From contig NZ_FQUY01000001.1 in assembly GCF_900129195.1 (NCBI RefSeq), forward strand, positions 372,001-436,000: a DNA stretch of 64,000 nt, written 5' to 3'. How positions within the stretch are numbered: the first letter of the stretch is position 1; each line of letters starts with the position of its first letter. The position numbers and the translations under genes are program-made. Shown here piece after piece: positions 8,012-16,277 of the stretch. The notes below the pieces were generated by a model. That model saw only the letters and a list, made by a program, of their open reading frames with translations, was not told where the DNA came from and did not search any database. The DNA is from Desulforamulus putei DSM 12395. GTDB lineage: Bacteria; Bacillota; Desulfotomaculia; Desulfotomaculales; Desulfotomaculaceae.

Positions 8012-8731
8012 TTAGGCTTTACCGGTTCTGATCATCTGCGCAAATTCAGAGGGTAAACCAACTTCTTCAATCTCCCTGGCTGTTTGTTCAAAGTCATAGG
8101 GAACCTGGATGAATTCAACAGTCAAATTCCTTTCCGCAACATCAAGGATGGCATAAGTCACATTGGGATTGCCATGCTTGGGCTTGCCGGCACTGCCCAC
8201 ATTAATGATATGGCCTTTTGCCAGGGTTTTATGGAAGGGTAAATGGGTATGCCCGCAGATTAAGACATCGCAGTTATTTTCAGCCAGAAGTTCATTTAAG
8301 TATTCATCCGGTATATTTTCAAACAGATATTCGTTGAGCTGTCTGGGACTGCCGTGAACAATCAGGAACCGGAACCCTTCCTCGGTAAACGCTACCCGTT
8401 GTGGCAATTCCCTGAGCCATGCCTTATTTTCTTCGGAAGTATGTTCCTTGGTCCAAAGTACTGATCTTTCACCCAGTTTTAAGGCCTTTTCATCTTTGTA
8501 GTCACAGCCGCAAATGAGTCTCATATTGCCAATGGCATCATCATAATTGCCCATGACAGTGGGGATAGCTTTCCGGCGGAGCAATGCAATGACCTCATTG
8601 GGTCGTGGACCGTAGCCTACCAGGTCCCCGGCACAATAGATTCGGCTAATTTCTCTTTTTTCAATATCTTGCAAAGCTGCTTCTAAACCTAAAAGATTGC
8701 TGTGAACATCCGCAAAGACTGCTATTTTCAT
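8012..8731 (-). CDS. Metallophosphoesterase, YfcE/calcineurin-like
   Basis: A cytoplasmic metal-dependent phosphodiesterase of about 239 residues. The five calcineurin-like motifs are present: DVH at 8-10, GDLVGYGP at 35-42, GNYDD at 61-65, HGSPR at 126-130 and GHTHLPF at 160-166. The family includes cyclic-nucleotide and generic phosphodiesterases, so the substrate cannot be read from sequence. The second ATG (8731) is chosen because it gives the family's MKIAVFAD start and lies 12 bases after AGGAGG; the ATG at 8740 is only three bases from it. Confidence 0.85.
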   Translation of the reverse strand: MKIAVFADVHSNLLGLEAALQDIEKREISRIYCAGDLVGYGPRPNEVIALLRRKAIPTVMGNYDDAIGNMRLICGCDYKDEKALKLGERSVLWTKEHTSEENKAWLRELPQRVAFTEEGFRFLIVHGSPRQLNEYLFENIPDEYLNELLAENNCDVLICGHTHLPFHKTLAKGHIINVGSAGKPKHGNPNVTYAILDVAERNLTVEFIQVPYDFEQTAREIEEVGLPSEFAQMIRTGKA

Positions 8732-8835
8732 AATCAGCATCTACCTCCTAGCTCATTTTACAACATAAAGCAAAACTTTTCGTAAACCCAATGTAAAAAA
8801 AAATTAAAAATTTAACTCTCCTTGACTCCAAATCA

Positions 8836-9303
8836 TTAACAACTTATCTTATTTTTACCCCTTAAAGCTTCGGCAATCACCGATTGCACTGCTGGACGAC
8901 ATCAAGTACCAGCCGGGTTTTTTATCAGACACTCTTTACCACTATTAGCCCCAGTATGTTCCTGAATGTCTCTGAGGTTATGGCAGCAGTTTTTTATCCT
9001 CACATGGTCAATAATATCTTTAGTGGAGACGTTCTTACAATAACAGACCGGGACAGTTGGGTCGGTTTCCTTAAACCAAACCTTCACCTTTACATCGTCT
9101 TTATAAAATATTTCCCGCCCAAAATATACTACCGGGCAGTTTTGATTAAGGCACATGCTGTATCCTTCCAGAAGATGAGGTAAGCGGTCCTCCTTGATAA
9201 GACTTTGTAGAGTTTCATGTCTCATAGGCTTACTTCCGCTTCCGCAGACAGGGCAGAGAACAGCGCCCGCCTCCAGAGGGGTTCCCCCACAAACAACAGT
9301 CAT
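8836..9303 (-). CDS. CopZ-type Zn/[2Fe-2S] metallochaperone, predicted selenoprotein (TGA at 8902-8904 read as Sec)
   Basis: The protein matches the N-terminal domain of Archaeoglobus CopZ, which binds Zn and a [2Fe-2S] cluster. Visible segments are LCPVCGSGSKPM near residue 16, NCPVVYFGREIF near 54, VCYCKNVSTKDI near 85 and GKECLIKNPAGT at 122-133. Relatives continue NPxGxCCLGxV. Here a TGA stands where the first Cys of the CC pair belongs (residue 134), and the same frame continues as CRPAVQSVIAEALRG to a TAA at 8836, giving 155 residues. A second copy at 6440-6500 keeps the same TGA-Cys. AGTAGGAGG precedes the ATG. A conventional reading would end at 8902. Partner metal (Cu, As or other) is unknown; nearby arsenic transport genes suggest metal stress. 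Confidence 0.7.
8873..8887 (-). promoter_or_regulatory. Candidate bacterial SECIS hairpin
   Basis: On the minus strand GCAATC-GGT-GATTGC forms a perfect 6-bp stem with GGU in the apical loop. An AGC/GCT helix can form below it. The loop begins 20 nucleotides after the TGA, inside the 16-37 window known for bacterial SECIS elements, and carries the GU expected for SelB contact, as in E. coli fdhF. Confidence 0.65.
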
Positions 9304-9681
9304 GATTTTGCCTCCTACTACTCGTTAATTATACGTTTATACGTTTTCTGTAAAATCAATTAAATATTTTTCACCAGCATAGTTGGGATTATGGTCTTGA
9401 TTATTAAGCCTTTTACCTTAATAATTTTGCATCACTGTATTAAAATACCTTTAGTGGTTGAACAAACCATCTTTTTGGAGTAAAGTAAAGTAAATAACTT
9501 ATGTTAATTGGCAGTGTGCCATTCCTTCTTCATATTCTTTAATTTTTCTTCAAAAGAATTTTAAATCCTGTTTTGTACCTATTTAGTTAAGATTAAAGTA
9601 TCCGAAAATATTCATAAGTATTACTTTAACTACCTTCGTCCTAAGTAGGTTGCAACTGAGACATTTTAGGGAGGTTTGCCA
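9304..9681. other. Divergent intergenic region upstream of the metallochaperone and FapA-like genes
   Basis: AT-rich spacer between divergent genes. The only clear structure is an inverted repeat at 9400-9425 (ATTATTAAG / CTTAATAAT with an eight-base spacer), which could be an operator for the metallochaperone gene. I see no confident promoter. Confidence 0.4.
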
Positions 9682-11508
9682 ATGAAAGAAAAAAATGAAC
9701 GAAAAACTGCCAGCTTAAACCCTGGGACAGATACCTCGTCGCCCTCCCCCAATAATAACAACGAAGGTGTAGCTTGGGTTACCGGTGGTAAGATTTATGT
9801 ACAGGATCCTGAAGAAGGCGGTCGGAAAGCCACCATTATAACTTGTCCGGAAGTTCAAATACTGGTGAACGGTAATCCTGTCTCCGGTATTTCGGAGATT
9901 TCCCAAAAAGATCGGATCGAAGCCATACCCTTTAGTCATAACGACCCGGGTTTTGTGAAAGTTCACATTTCCCCGGATAAAATGTCGGCCTTTCTGGAAA
10001 TAAAAAACGAATACCGCAATACATACGAATTAATTGATTGTGCCCCTTCCCCCAACCTTGTTTTAAAGGCCAGGCACAAAAAAGAAGTCATTTTTAATGA
10101 GACCCGGGACTCATTGGTAAATCTTTTAAACAAACACAAAGTATCCTATGGCATCGATTTAAGCGCCATTGACAGTATCGTAAAAGATTCAAAGGATGGT
10201 ATGATTCTGGTCGCCCGGGGACTTCCCCCCGGTCAATCAACCGATGATATGGTTGAACTTCTGTTTGAACATAACGCCGGCACTCCCCAGGAAGATATCA
10301 AGGGTACAATCGATTTTAAAGAACTGGGTACTATACCATCCGTATCCGTGGGCGATACTTTAGCCAGAAAGATGCCTGGTCAAGAAGGCTCTCCTGGCAT
10401 TACTGTTACCAATCAGCTTTACAAAGCCAAAGAACCCAAAAGAATTAGTTTGCTTGCCGGACCCGGCGTTGAAATTGTTGAGGACGGATTAAGGGTTATT
10501 GCCACCAGCGAGGGACAACCCAAGGTGCAAAAGTCAAGTAACAACTGGTTTTTTTCCATAGAACCCGTGCTAACAATACCTGGTGACGTAAATGTCAAAA
10601 CAGGCAACATTCGTTTCAAAGGCGATGTTATCATCATGGGTTCCGTGGACAATGATATGAGTGTCAGCGCTACCGGCAATATTACGGTGCAAAACATTAT
10701 TACCAAATGTAAGATAACGGCCGGCGGAGACGTAACCATTAAAGGCAATATTGTGAATGCCGAAGTGGTTAGCGGTGGTTTTATTGTACTATGCAATACA
10801 TTAAAACCCTTACTCCATGATTTGTTAAGAAACCTTGAGGACCTGTTCATTTCTGCCAATTTGATGATTGAAAAGCTTCCTCCGAATACCAAAGTAATCT
10901 TTGGCAATGTTCTGGTTCTTCTCATTGAGAAGAAATTCATTAATTTAAACAGTTTACTGGATAAGATAAGCAAAAAGATCAAGGTACTGGATTTAAAGCT
11001 CCTTGGCAATTACGAGCATATCCTGCAAAAAACAATTAACCGGCTAAGTGGCATAAATATTCTTCAATATCAGACTGCTGATGAATTTCAAAAAACCCTG
11101 CAAGATCTCAGCAATTTCTTTTATTATGTGGACAGCCTGGTGGACAAGCGAAGTGTGGTGAGTATTAAAGTGGCCTTGAACTCCGTAATTAAGAGTTCCG
11201 GAGATGTTACGGTAAGCCAGGGTTGTTTCAATACCCATATTGTTGCCGACGGAAATGTTAAAGTTGGCGGGATTGTCCGCGGGGGCATCATTCAAGCCGC
11301 GGATGATGTGTATATTAAAGAAATCGGCTCTCAAATGGGAACAAAATCTCTTGTCATGGTGGCCAAAGACAAGAAGATAAAAATCGACCATGCCTTCGAA
11401 GGAGTCTCCGTACAGGTAGGAAAAGTGAGCAGGACTTTGGAGAAAGAGATGGTCAAGATTGTAGTTAGCCTGGATGATGAAGGCCACCTGCAAATAAGAA
11501 ATTATTAA
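9682..11508 (+). CDS. FapA family (DUF342) beta-helical protein
   Basis: A soluble protein of about 608 residues with the flagellar-assembly/polymerisation-associated DUF342 domain, whose function is unclear. The centre and C-terminus show repeated beta-helix-like strands with regular Gly/Val spacing: NVKTGNIRFKGDVIIMGSVD, SATGNITVQNIITKCKI, then after a helical insert of about 130 residues VIKSSGDVTVSQGCF and ADGNVKVGGIVRGGIIQ. The N-terminus is low-complexity (SSPSPNNNNEG). AGGGAGG lies seven bases before the ATG at 9682; an in-frame TTG at 9676 is too close to it. It stands alone between its own promoter region and a terminator. Confidence 0.8.
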   Translation: MKEKNERKTASLNPGTDTSSPSPNNNNEGVAWVTGGKIYVQDPEEGGRKATIITCPEVQILVNGNPVSGISEISQKDRIEAIPFSHNDPGFVKVHISPDKMSAFLEIKNEYRNTYELIDCAPSPNLVLKARHKKEVIFNETRDSLVNLLNKHKVSYGIDLSAIDSIVKDSKDGMILVARGLPPGQSTDDMVELLFEHNAGTPQEDIKGTIDFKELGTIPSVSVGDTLARKMPGQEGSPGITVTNQLYKAKEPKRISLLAGPGVEIVEDGLRVIATSEGQPKVQKSSNNWFFSIEPVLTIPGDVNVKTGNIRFKGDVIIMGSVDNDMSVSATGNITVQNIITKCKITAGGDVTIKGNIVNAEVVSGGFIVLCNTLKPLLHDLLRNLEDLFISANLMIEKLPPNTKVIFGNVLVLLIEKKFINLNSLLDKISKKIKVLDLKLLGNYEHILQKTINRLSGINILQYQTADEFQKTLQDLSNFFYYVDSLVDKRSVVSIKVALNSVIKSSGDVTVSQGCFNTHIVADGNVKVGGIVRGGIIQAADDVYIKEIGSQMGTKSLVMVAKDKKIKIDHAFEGVSVQVGKVSRTLEKEMVKIVVSLDDEGHLQIRNY

Positions 11509-11528
11509 AGCCACCCTCAGGTGGCTTT
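11507..11528. terminator. Bidirectional terminator hairpin
   Basis: AAAGCCACC-CTCA-GGTGGCTTT immediately follows the FapA-like stop codon and faces the convergent small membrane gene. Confidence 0.65.
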
Positions 11529-11557
11529 ATCATTTGCTTTTTTTCCTTTGTCAGTTG

Positions 11558-11758
11558 TCAGTGATCCTCCTCTTCGGATTGACCAAAGAAATAATACAGT
11601 ACGAAAATACTTGCAACCAGCGGTATCAAAACCAGGGTGTTTTCATAACTGTAACAATGAACGATGCAATAAAACAGCACAAAAAGCAAGAGACAAGGAG
11701 AAACTTTCGACAGATAGGCCAGAAACTCTTTTACTGTGGGATTGCCCGTTGTTTTCAT
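11558..11758 (-). CDS. Small two-helix membrane protein, unknown function
   Basis: A 66-residue protein starting at an ATG behind GAGGG. A short charged N-terminus (MKTTGNPTVKEFLAYLSK) is followed by two hydrophobic helices (PCLLLFVLFYCIVHC and LVLIPLVASIFVLYYFF) and an acidic tail (GQSEEEDH). I do not recognise the family. A longer in-frame ATG at 11860 lacks a ribosome-binding site. Confidence 0.5.
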   Translation of the reverse strand: MKTTGNPTVKEFLAYLSKVSPCLLLFVLFYCIVHCYSYENTLVLIPLVASIFVLYYFFGQSEEEDH

Positions 11759-11886
11759 TCCCACACCCTCGTTTCTCAGGCAAAATATGCTTGTGAATAT
11801 TGTAGCATAATTAGGCCGTGAAACAAGGGGGAGACAGTGTAATGACAAAATATTTGACAAAATCCCTTGTCTTTTAGTAAATATTT

Positions 11887-12330
11887 TTATTTAATGATTA
11901 ACAGTGAAGTAGTTAGCCCCTTTAGTATTTTTTCTTTAACCTTACTGGATGTGTTGCCGGGTGATTTGGGTTTGGTTCCCAGTATTAACAGATCATAGTT
12001 CCCTGTGTTCAATTCCTGGCTAATTTCCTTTGAGGGATTCCCCTGCCTCAACTTCCATTCAAATTGGATGCCGGCGCTTGCAGAGAGTTCCCTAAATTTA
12101 TTATAAATGTCCTTTTGTCTTTCATCAGCCATATGATAAATATATTGAATAAATTGCTCCTTGGTGATGGCGCTTGCCAGTTGATCCACATAACCATAAT
12201 GGGTTAATCCTGTTTCTGACACATGCAGCACCGTAACATGCGGTTTTGTTAACATAACCAGTTCCGCGATTTTTGTTAAAAAACCTTCATCTTCTTCCCC
12301 GTGTACAGCCGCCAAAATATTTTTATACAT
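11887..12330 (-). CDS. Universal stress protein (UspA domain)
   Basis: A 147-residue UspA-fold protein. The N-terminal strand MYKNILAAVHG and the C-terminal DLLILGTKPKSPGN...GLTTSLLIIK fit the family. The usual ATP-binding motif G-2X-G-9X-G(S/T) is altered (GTKPKSPGN, no clean second glycine run), so nucleotide binding is doubtful. AGGAGAGG precedes the ATG. It lies downstream of a YeiH exporter and its microprotein on the same strand. Confidence 0.8.
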   Translation of the reverse strand: MYKNILAAVHGEEDEGFLTKIAELVMLTKPHVTVLHVSETGLTHYGYVDQLASAITKEQFIQYIYHMADERQKDIYNKFRELSASAGIQFEWKLRQGNPSKEISQELNTGNYDLLILGTKPKSPGNTSSKVKEKILKGLTTSLLIIK

Positions 12331-12364
12331 GCATACCTCTCCTATTATTCTGCCCCGATATAGT

Positions 12365-12403
12365 ATGGCAGGGTAAGGACTCTGTTAGTCCCTACCCTGC
12401 CAT
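12365..12403 (-). terminator. Inverted repeat between the YeiH-1 unit and the stress-protein gene
   Basis: ATGGCAGGGTA pairs perfectly with TACCCTGCCAT across a 17-base loop. There is no T-run on the minus strand, so it may be an attenuator or RNA-stability element rather than a classical terminator. Confidence 0.5.
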
Positions 12404-12429
12404 GAAAATCAAAACTTTTTTGGTGTTTC

Positions 12430-12555
12430 TTACGCTAAAACCTTGGACAGTATCAATAACAGTAAGCCCAAACCTATAACCATATAATCCTGCTTTCTAA
12501 CCTTACGGTCAGCTGCCCTTTGATCTTCTGTTGCACAACTGTTTTTTTCGGTCAT
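12430..12555 (-). CDS. Single-TM microprotein paired with YeiH-1
   Basis: A 41-residue frame. Its hydrophilic N-terminus (MTEKNSCATEDQRAADRKVR) is followed by KQDYMVIGLGLLLLILSKVLA, one trans-membrane helix. AGGAGG sits at good distance from the ATG, and the gene starts 39 bases after the exporter stop. The same arrangement recurs after the second exporter, with the similar core EDYVALSLALFIVIIVLIV. That recurrence supports a real gene and suggests an accessory subunit. No function is known to me. Confidence 0.6.
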   Translation of the reverse strand: MTEKNSCATEDQRAADRKVRKQDYMVIGLGLLLLILSKVLA

Positions 12556-12594
12556 GAACAGGCACCTCCTACATTCATCGTAATGAACCTGCTA

Positions 12595-13668
12595 TTATAA
12601 AGGAAGGATGAATTTTACAACTACCAGGGCAAAGGCTGCCTTAATAAATCCTACAATAAAGCCCAGTACGATACCGTCTTTACCGGCAGCTTTCATGTCG
12701 GAGAACTTGGTGGTTAAACCGATGCTGGCAAAACCTAAGGTAAATGCCCAGGTCATAAAGGTGTTGGCCATCTTGACTTCTTCTTTGCTGAACAGACCGG
12801 CGGTGTTTGCCAGCACGGCGATCAGGAATGCAATGATAAAAACAGGGAATTTGTCCATCACAAACTGGGTCTTGTTGATCTCACCGGCAGACTTGCTGTC
12901 GTTCTTAAGAACCAGCATTACAACATACAGTACAACAAAGGGCAACAGCACCACACGACCCATGTTATAAATACCGGCCATCAAACCGGCTTCATCACCA
13001 TATGCCATACCGGCAGCCAGAACCTGAGCGGAGTTAACAATACCAACGCCCACCCAAGCGCCAAACTGGTTTTGGGTTAAGCCAAATAAGTGGCCTAAGG
13101 CCGGGAAGGTAAACAGAGCTAAAAGACCAAAGATCAAAATGGTAGCAATGGTGTAACACATTTCCTGCCCCTTTGCTTTTACAGCAGGGCCGGTGGCTAC
13201 GGTAGCGGAAACACCGCAGACCGCAAAACCGGAAGCCAAACAACCGGCTAGGGAGTCCGTCATTTCATAGCGCTTGCGGAGCCAGAACATTAAGGCCACA
13301 GTACCGAACAGTGTCACAGCAATAAAAATCATACTGGTGGTACCTACTTTTACCAGAGAAGCCAGGGTATATTTGGTACCCATCACGACGATACCGGTCT
13401 TCGTTAAAATGGTGGAATATTTAAGACCAGGTTCTAATACAGAAGGTACACCTACAGTATTACGAATCAGCATACCAAAAATAATAGCTAATAAAACATA
13501 GTTCAGGTGAGCAATCTCATAAACCTTTTTAAAGTTGCCCTTAATGTATCCTTCCGCCCAGGTTGCGGCGATAGCTACCAATACAACAAGAATAAGTCCA
13601 GGGATCGCTTTGGCAATTTGAGTACTCAAGCTTTGACTCTGAGCTTGGCTAATTTGAGTTTGTGCCAA
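12595..13668 (-). CDS. YeiH family putative sulfate/sulfur-oxyanion exporter (copy 1)
   Basis: A 357-residue polytopic membrane protein of the YeiH/UPF0324 family, annotated as putative sulfate exporters, though transport has been shown for few members. Typical segments include LNYVLLAIIFGMLIRNTVG, GFAVCGVSATVATGPAVKAK and NSAQVLAAGMAYG. It starts at TTG behind GGAGGTG. The N-terminus is extended and Gln/Ser-rich (AQTQISQAQSQSLS). It is followed by a microprotein gene and is paralogous to the gene at 18570-19691, with a sensory gene cluster between them. Confidence 0.85.
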   Translation of the reverse strand: MAQTQISQAQSQSLSTQIAKAIPGLILVVLVAIAATWAEGYIKGNFKKVYEIAHLNYVLLAIIFGMLIRNTVGVPSVLEPGLKYSTILTKTGIVVMGTKYTLASLVKVGTTSMIFIAVTLFGTVALMFWLRKRYEMTDSLAGCLASGFAVCGVSATVATGPAVKAKGQEMCYTIATILIFGLLALFTFPALGHLFGLTQNQFGAWVGVGIVNSAQVLAAGMAYGDEAGLMAGIYNMGRVVLLPFVVLYVVMLVLKNDSKSAGEINKTQFVMDKFPVFIIAFLIAVLANTAGLFSKEEVKMANTFMTWAFTLGFASIGLTTKFSDMKAAGKDGIVLGFIVGFIKAAFALVVVKFILPL

Positions 13669-13779
13669 GTTAACACACCTCCATGCTGATGGTTAATTTT
13701 AGGTTTCAATGACATAAGTAGGGATTATATTATACCTGTTTTTTGTCCCCTACCCCCTTTCAACAAAACTTTAAAATTA

Positions 13780-14247
13780 TTAGTACACCGAAACCATTGG
13801 TTCCGTAGTATACACTTGATTGTTTGTGTTGTTTTGGACATTCCTGATTAAGAATAATCGATCTTTAAACATTCCGGTAAGATATAAGTTGTCATTGCAG
13901 TTGATGTCAATTGTTTCATTAAACTTTGGTCCAACATATTTTTTAAAACTACATTTGATAATCTCGTTTTTATGGTTTGTTATTTCAATGTCCCCTTCTA
14001 TGCAACCCAAATCTCCATCGTATGTTTTTTTCCAGGATACTTTGTTTACAGTACCAGTTACGCTATCTGCCTCAGGAACGCGCGATCCCCTTAACAAAGT
14101 GTTGATTCTATTTACATTTAACATCAATTTAGGAAGCAAAATGATTACCAGCGGTGTCATACAAATAAGGAGTATAAAAATCCATCCATACCATTTCACA
14201 AGCTTTTCTTTTTTTCTGCGGGAGACATGAATGTGAATTTTATCCAC
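13780..14247 (-). CDS. Membrane-anchored protein of unknown function
   Basis: A 155-residue protein with a basic N-terminus (SRRKKEKLVK), one trans-membrane helix near residues 20-42 (WIFILLICMTPLVIILLPKL) and a beta-rich extracellular part. That part contains EADSVTGTVNKVSWKKTYDG, Cys at CIEG and CSFKK, and NCNDNLYLTG. A GTG start follows GGAGGAGG. I do not recognise a family; the external Cys residues could form a disulfide. Confidence 0.6.
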   Translation of the reverse strand: MDKIHIHVSRRKKEKLVKWYGWIFILLICMTPLVIILLPKLMLNVNRINTLLRGSRVPEADSVTGTVNKVSWKKTYDGDLGCIEGDIEITNHKNEIIKCSFKKYVGPKFNETIDINCNDNLYLTGMFKDRLFLIRNVQNNTNNQVYTTEPMVSVY

Positions 14248-14282
14248 AACATTACCTCCTCCATTGCATTGACCTTTATATT

Positions 14283-14309
14283 GTTACAATTGTTACTTTT
14301 GTTACTTTC
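14283..14309. repeat. Three GTTAC boxes at 9-bp spacing
   Basis: GTTACAATT, GTTACTTTT and GTTACTTTC follow each other with a 9-bp period just upstream of the 13780-14247 gene. They could be binding sites for a regulator of that gene. Confidence 0.4.
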
Positions 14310-14339
14310 TGAACTGCAAAATGTTTTTGTTAATTGGTT

Positions 14340-14361
14340 GATCTTAATGAGATCTTAATAT
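14340..14361 (+). promoter_or_regulatory. Direct repeat GATCTTAAT with 11-bp period
   Basis: GATCTTAATGA is followed at once by GATCTTAATAT. An 11-bp direct repeat is the usual layout of OmpR/PhoB-class operators. An orphan OmpR-type regulator is encoded at 19815-20531, but a link is speculative. Confidence 0.3.
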
Positions 14362-14406
14362 TTTTGGTAGGCACGGTCAATAAAATGCAGGCGGATTGGC
14401 ATTTAG

Positions 14407-14453
14407 GAATCATGCAAATGACACATTTGTGTCATTTGCATGATTCTTTTTTT
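14407..14453 (+). terminator. Perfect 19-bp-stem hairpin with T-tail
   Basis: A 19-bp perfect stem (left arm starts GAATCATGCAAATG, right arm ends CATTTGCATGATTC, two-base loop) is followed by seven T. No gene on the plus strand ends here, so it terminates either a short unannotated RNA or the leader of the kinase operon starting at 14634. Confidence 0.7.
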
Positions 14454-14633
14454 GTCGTAATCATTACTTATTAATTGTCTTGTATATGACTTTTTTAAAC
14501 AAGGAGGAAGCATTGGACAAAAATGAATTTATTTAAGAGGAATTTACTATATATCGTCAAAATATTATAATTTATACACTACACATAATCATTTTTAATT
14601 TAAAAACCAAATCTTTCACGGCATGGTGACAAT

Positions 14634-16277
14634 ATGTCATTTAACAAAAAACTTACAAAGCTGGCTTTAATATTATTTATTATTGTTTGTGTATGTTCTG
14701 TTTTGCTCTTTCAAAACTTTTTAACCACCTACCAGCAAATTGGTAGGATCGAGGATTACCAGGAGCAATTAACTGACTTTAAAGAATTATCCAGTAATAT
14801 TGACGCCATGACTTCCAGCCTGCAGGATTATATCTTATTATCAGATGCGCAGTATCTGGATCGCTTCTATAGATACAGCGCTATGATCATAAAAAAACAG
14901 ACTGACCTTTATGATTCTGACAACCTCCCAAGGAACCAGAACATACACGATTTAATTGAATTAAGCAAAACTTATTTGTCCTTTGCCTCCCTGGAAGTAA
15001 TCCCTACCATACAAAGCAATAACTATTCACAAAAAGAAATGCAGGATTTTTATTTGCGGAACCAGGACTTTACCAGGCAAATGAATGTAAAACTAAGAAA
15101 TTTAAGTGAAACCTATGACAAGGAATTAGATAATTATTTTCAATCCACCCTGGCAAATATAAACAGGAAAATAATTTTGTTACTGGTCCTTTTGTTCGTG
15201 TCACTGCTGCTCTTACCCTATGTTTTATACCTTTTGTTAAAACCTTTTCTGACCAAATGCATATATACCGGTGAATTGGCTGAATACACGGACAGCGCCT
15301 TTATGTTTGTTGACAGTTCCGGTAATGTTAAATATGTCAACAAATCCGCCCGGGATTTGTTCGGTTTACTCCCGGAGGCGGTGTTAGATAAAAACATTGA
15401 ACATTTCCCGGAACTGTTCCCCCGTTTGCAGAATATTACTCAACCGTTATTGCATGCTTTGTTAACTCAAAAGGAACTGTTAAGAACCAGAGTCAATTTT
15501 AATAATGACGGGCGTACCATTGATTTGACCGTGGACTATGTTCCTCTTTTCCTGTTGAATAAATTAGTGGGAGCCATGATGATTGCCAGGTTGGCCAATG
15601 AACAAAAAGACAAGTCACTTTTATTAGACACCCTGGAAAAAGAAAGAAAAAGAATCTCCATTGAGATTCATGACTGGATCGCCAGGTATATGTCAACCAT
15701 CATCCATTCACTGGATTATAACCTCCGGTTGCATAAAAACGGTCACTTAAAAGGTGACGAATTACTGCAAAATTTAAGGGATCTGCGCAACCACTGTCAA
15801 AATGCCGCCATTGAAATGCGGGGTATCATGAATGACATCCACCCTTATTTAATCGACAAAGTGGGCCTTATTTCGGCGCTGGAATCCTACATTCAAACCT
15901 ATGAAAAGTTAAATAAAATTAAAGTGTATATCTTTTACCAGGACAGGGCTTTACGAGTTAAAAAGAAGGATGAAATCATCATTTACCGAATCATTCAAGA
16001 AGCCCTCAGCAATATTGTCAAACATGCCAAAGCCACGGAAGTAGATATTAATTTTACCAAACAACAAGATACCCTGAAGATAGAAATTATGGATAACGGG
16101 GGAGCTGAGGGGGATTTTCTGGTAGGCAAAGGATTATGGGGCATGAAGGAACGGGCCGCTCTCATTGGCGGAGATATTGTTTTTGGGTATTGTGAAACAG
16201 GTTTTTGTGTTACCTTGACTGTCCCGATACAACCAGGAGGCCAAGAAGATGGAGAAAATCAAGATCATGTTGATTGA
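14634..16277 (+). CDS. NarL-type membrane sensor histidine kinase with PAS domain
   Basis: A 547-residue kinase. TM1 lies at about 8-30 and an external helical sensor of about 150 residues follows. TM2 lies near 180-205 (IILLLVLLFVSLLLLPYVLY). A PAS domain spans about 215-310 (SAFMFVDSSGNVKYVNKSA). The HisKA_3 box carries the phospho-His in ISIEIHDWIARYMS, near 344. The HATPase has N-box EALSNIVKHAKATEV and G-box GKGLWGMKERA. It should phosphorylate the response regulator whose gene overlaps its 3' end by 29 bases. The signal is unknown; flanking YeiH exporters hint at a sulfur oxyanion. Confidence 0.9.
   Translation: MSFNKKLTKLALILFIIVCVCSVLLFQNFLTTYQQIGRIEDYQEQLTDFKELSSNIDAMTSSLQDYILLSDAQYLDRFYRYSAMIIKKQTDLYDSDNLPRNQNIHDLIELSKTYLSFASLEVIPTIQSNNYSQKEMQDFYLRNQDFTRQMNVKLRNLSETYDKELDNYFQSTLANINRKIILLLVLLFVSLLLLPYVLYLLLKPFLTKCIYTGELAEYTDSAFMFVDSSGNVKYVNKSARDLFGLLPEAVLDKNIEHFPELFPRLQNITQPLLHALLTQKELLRTRVNFNNDGRTIDLTVDYVPLFLLNKLVGAMMIARLANEQKDKSLLLDTLEKERKRISIEIHDWIARYMSTIIHSLDYNLRLHKNGHLKGDELLQNLRDLRNHCQNAAIEMRGIMNDIHPYLIDKVGLISALESYIQTYEKLNKIKVYIFYQDRALRVKKKDEIIIYRIIQEALSNIVKHAKATEVDINFTKQQDTLKIEIMDNGGAEGDFLVGKGLWGMKERAALIGGDIVFGYCETGFCVTLTVPIQPGGQEDGENQDHVD

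Noticed and set aside
1-9681. Prophage or integrative element
   Set aside because: No integrase, phage structural genes, tRNA or attachment-site duplication is visible; only scattered defence and metal genes and decay.
10419-11514. Long minus-strand frames opposite the FapA-like gene
   Set aside because: They are antisense shadows of a clear coding gene and have no motifs.
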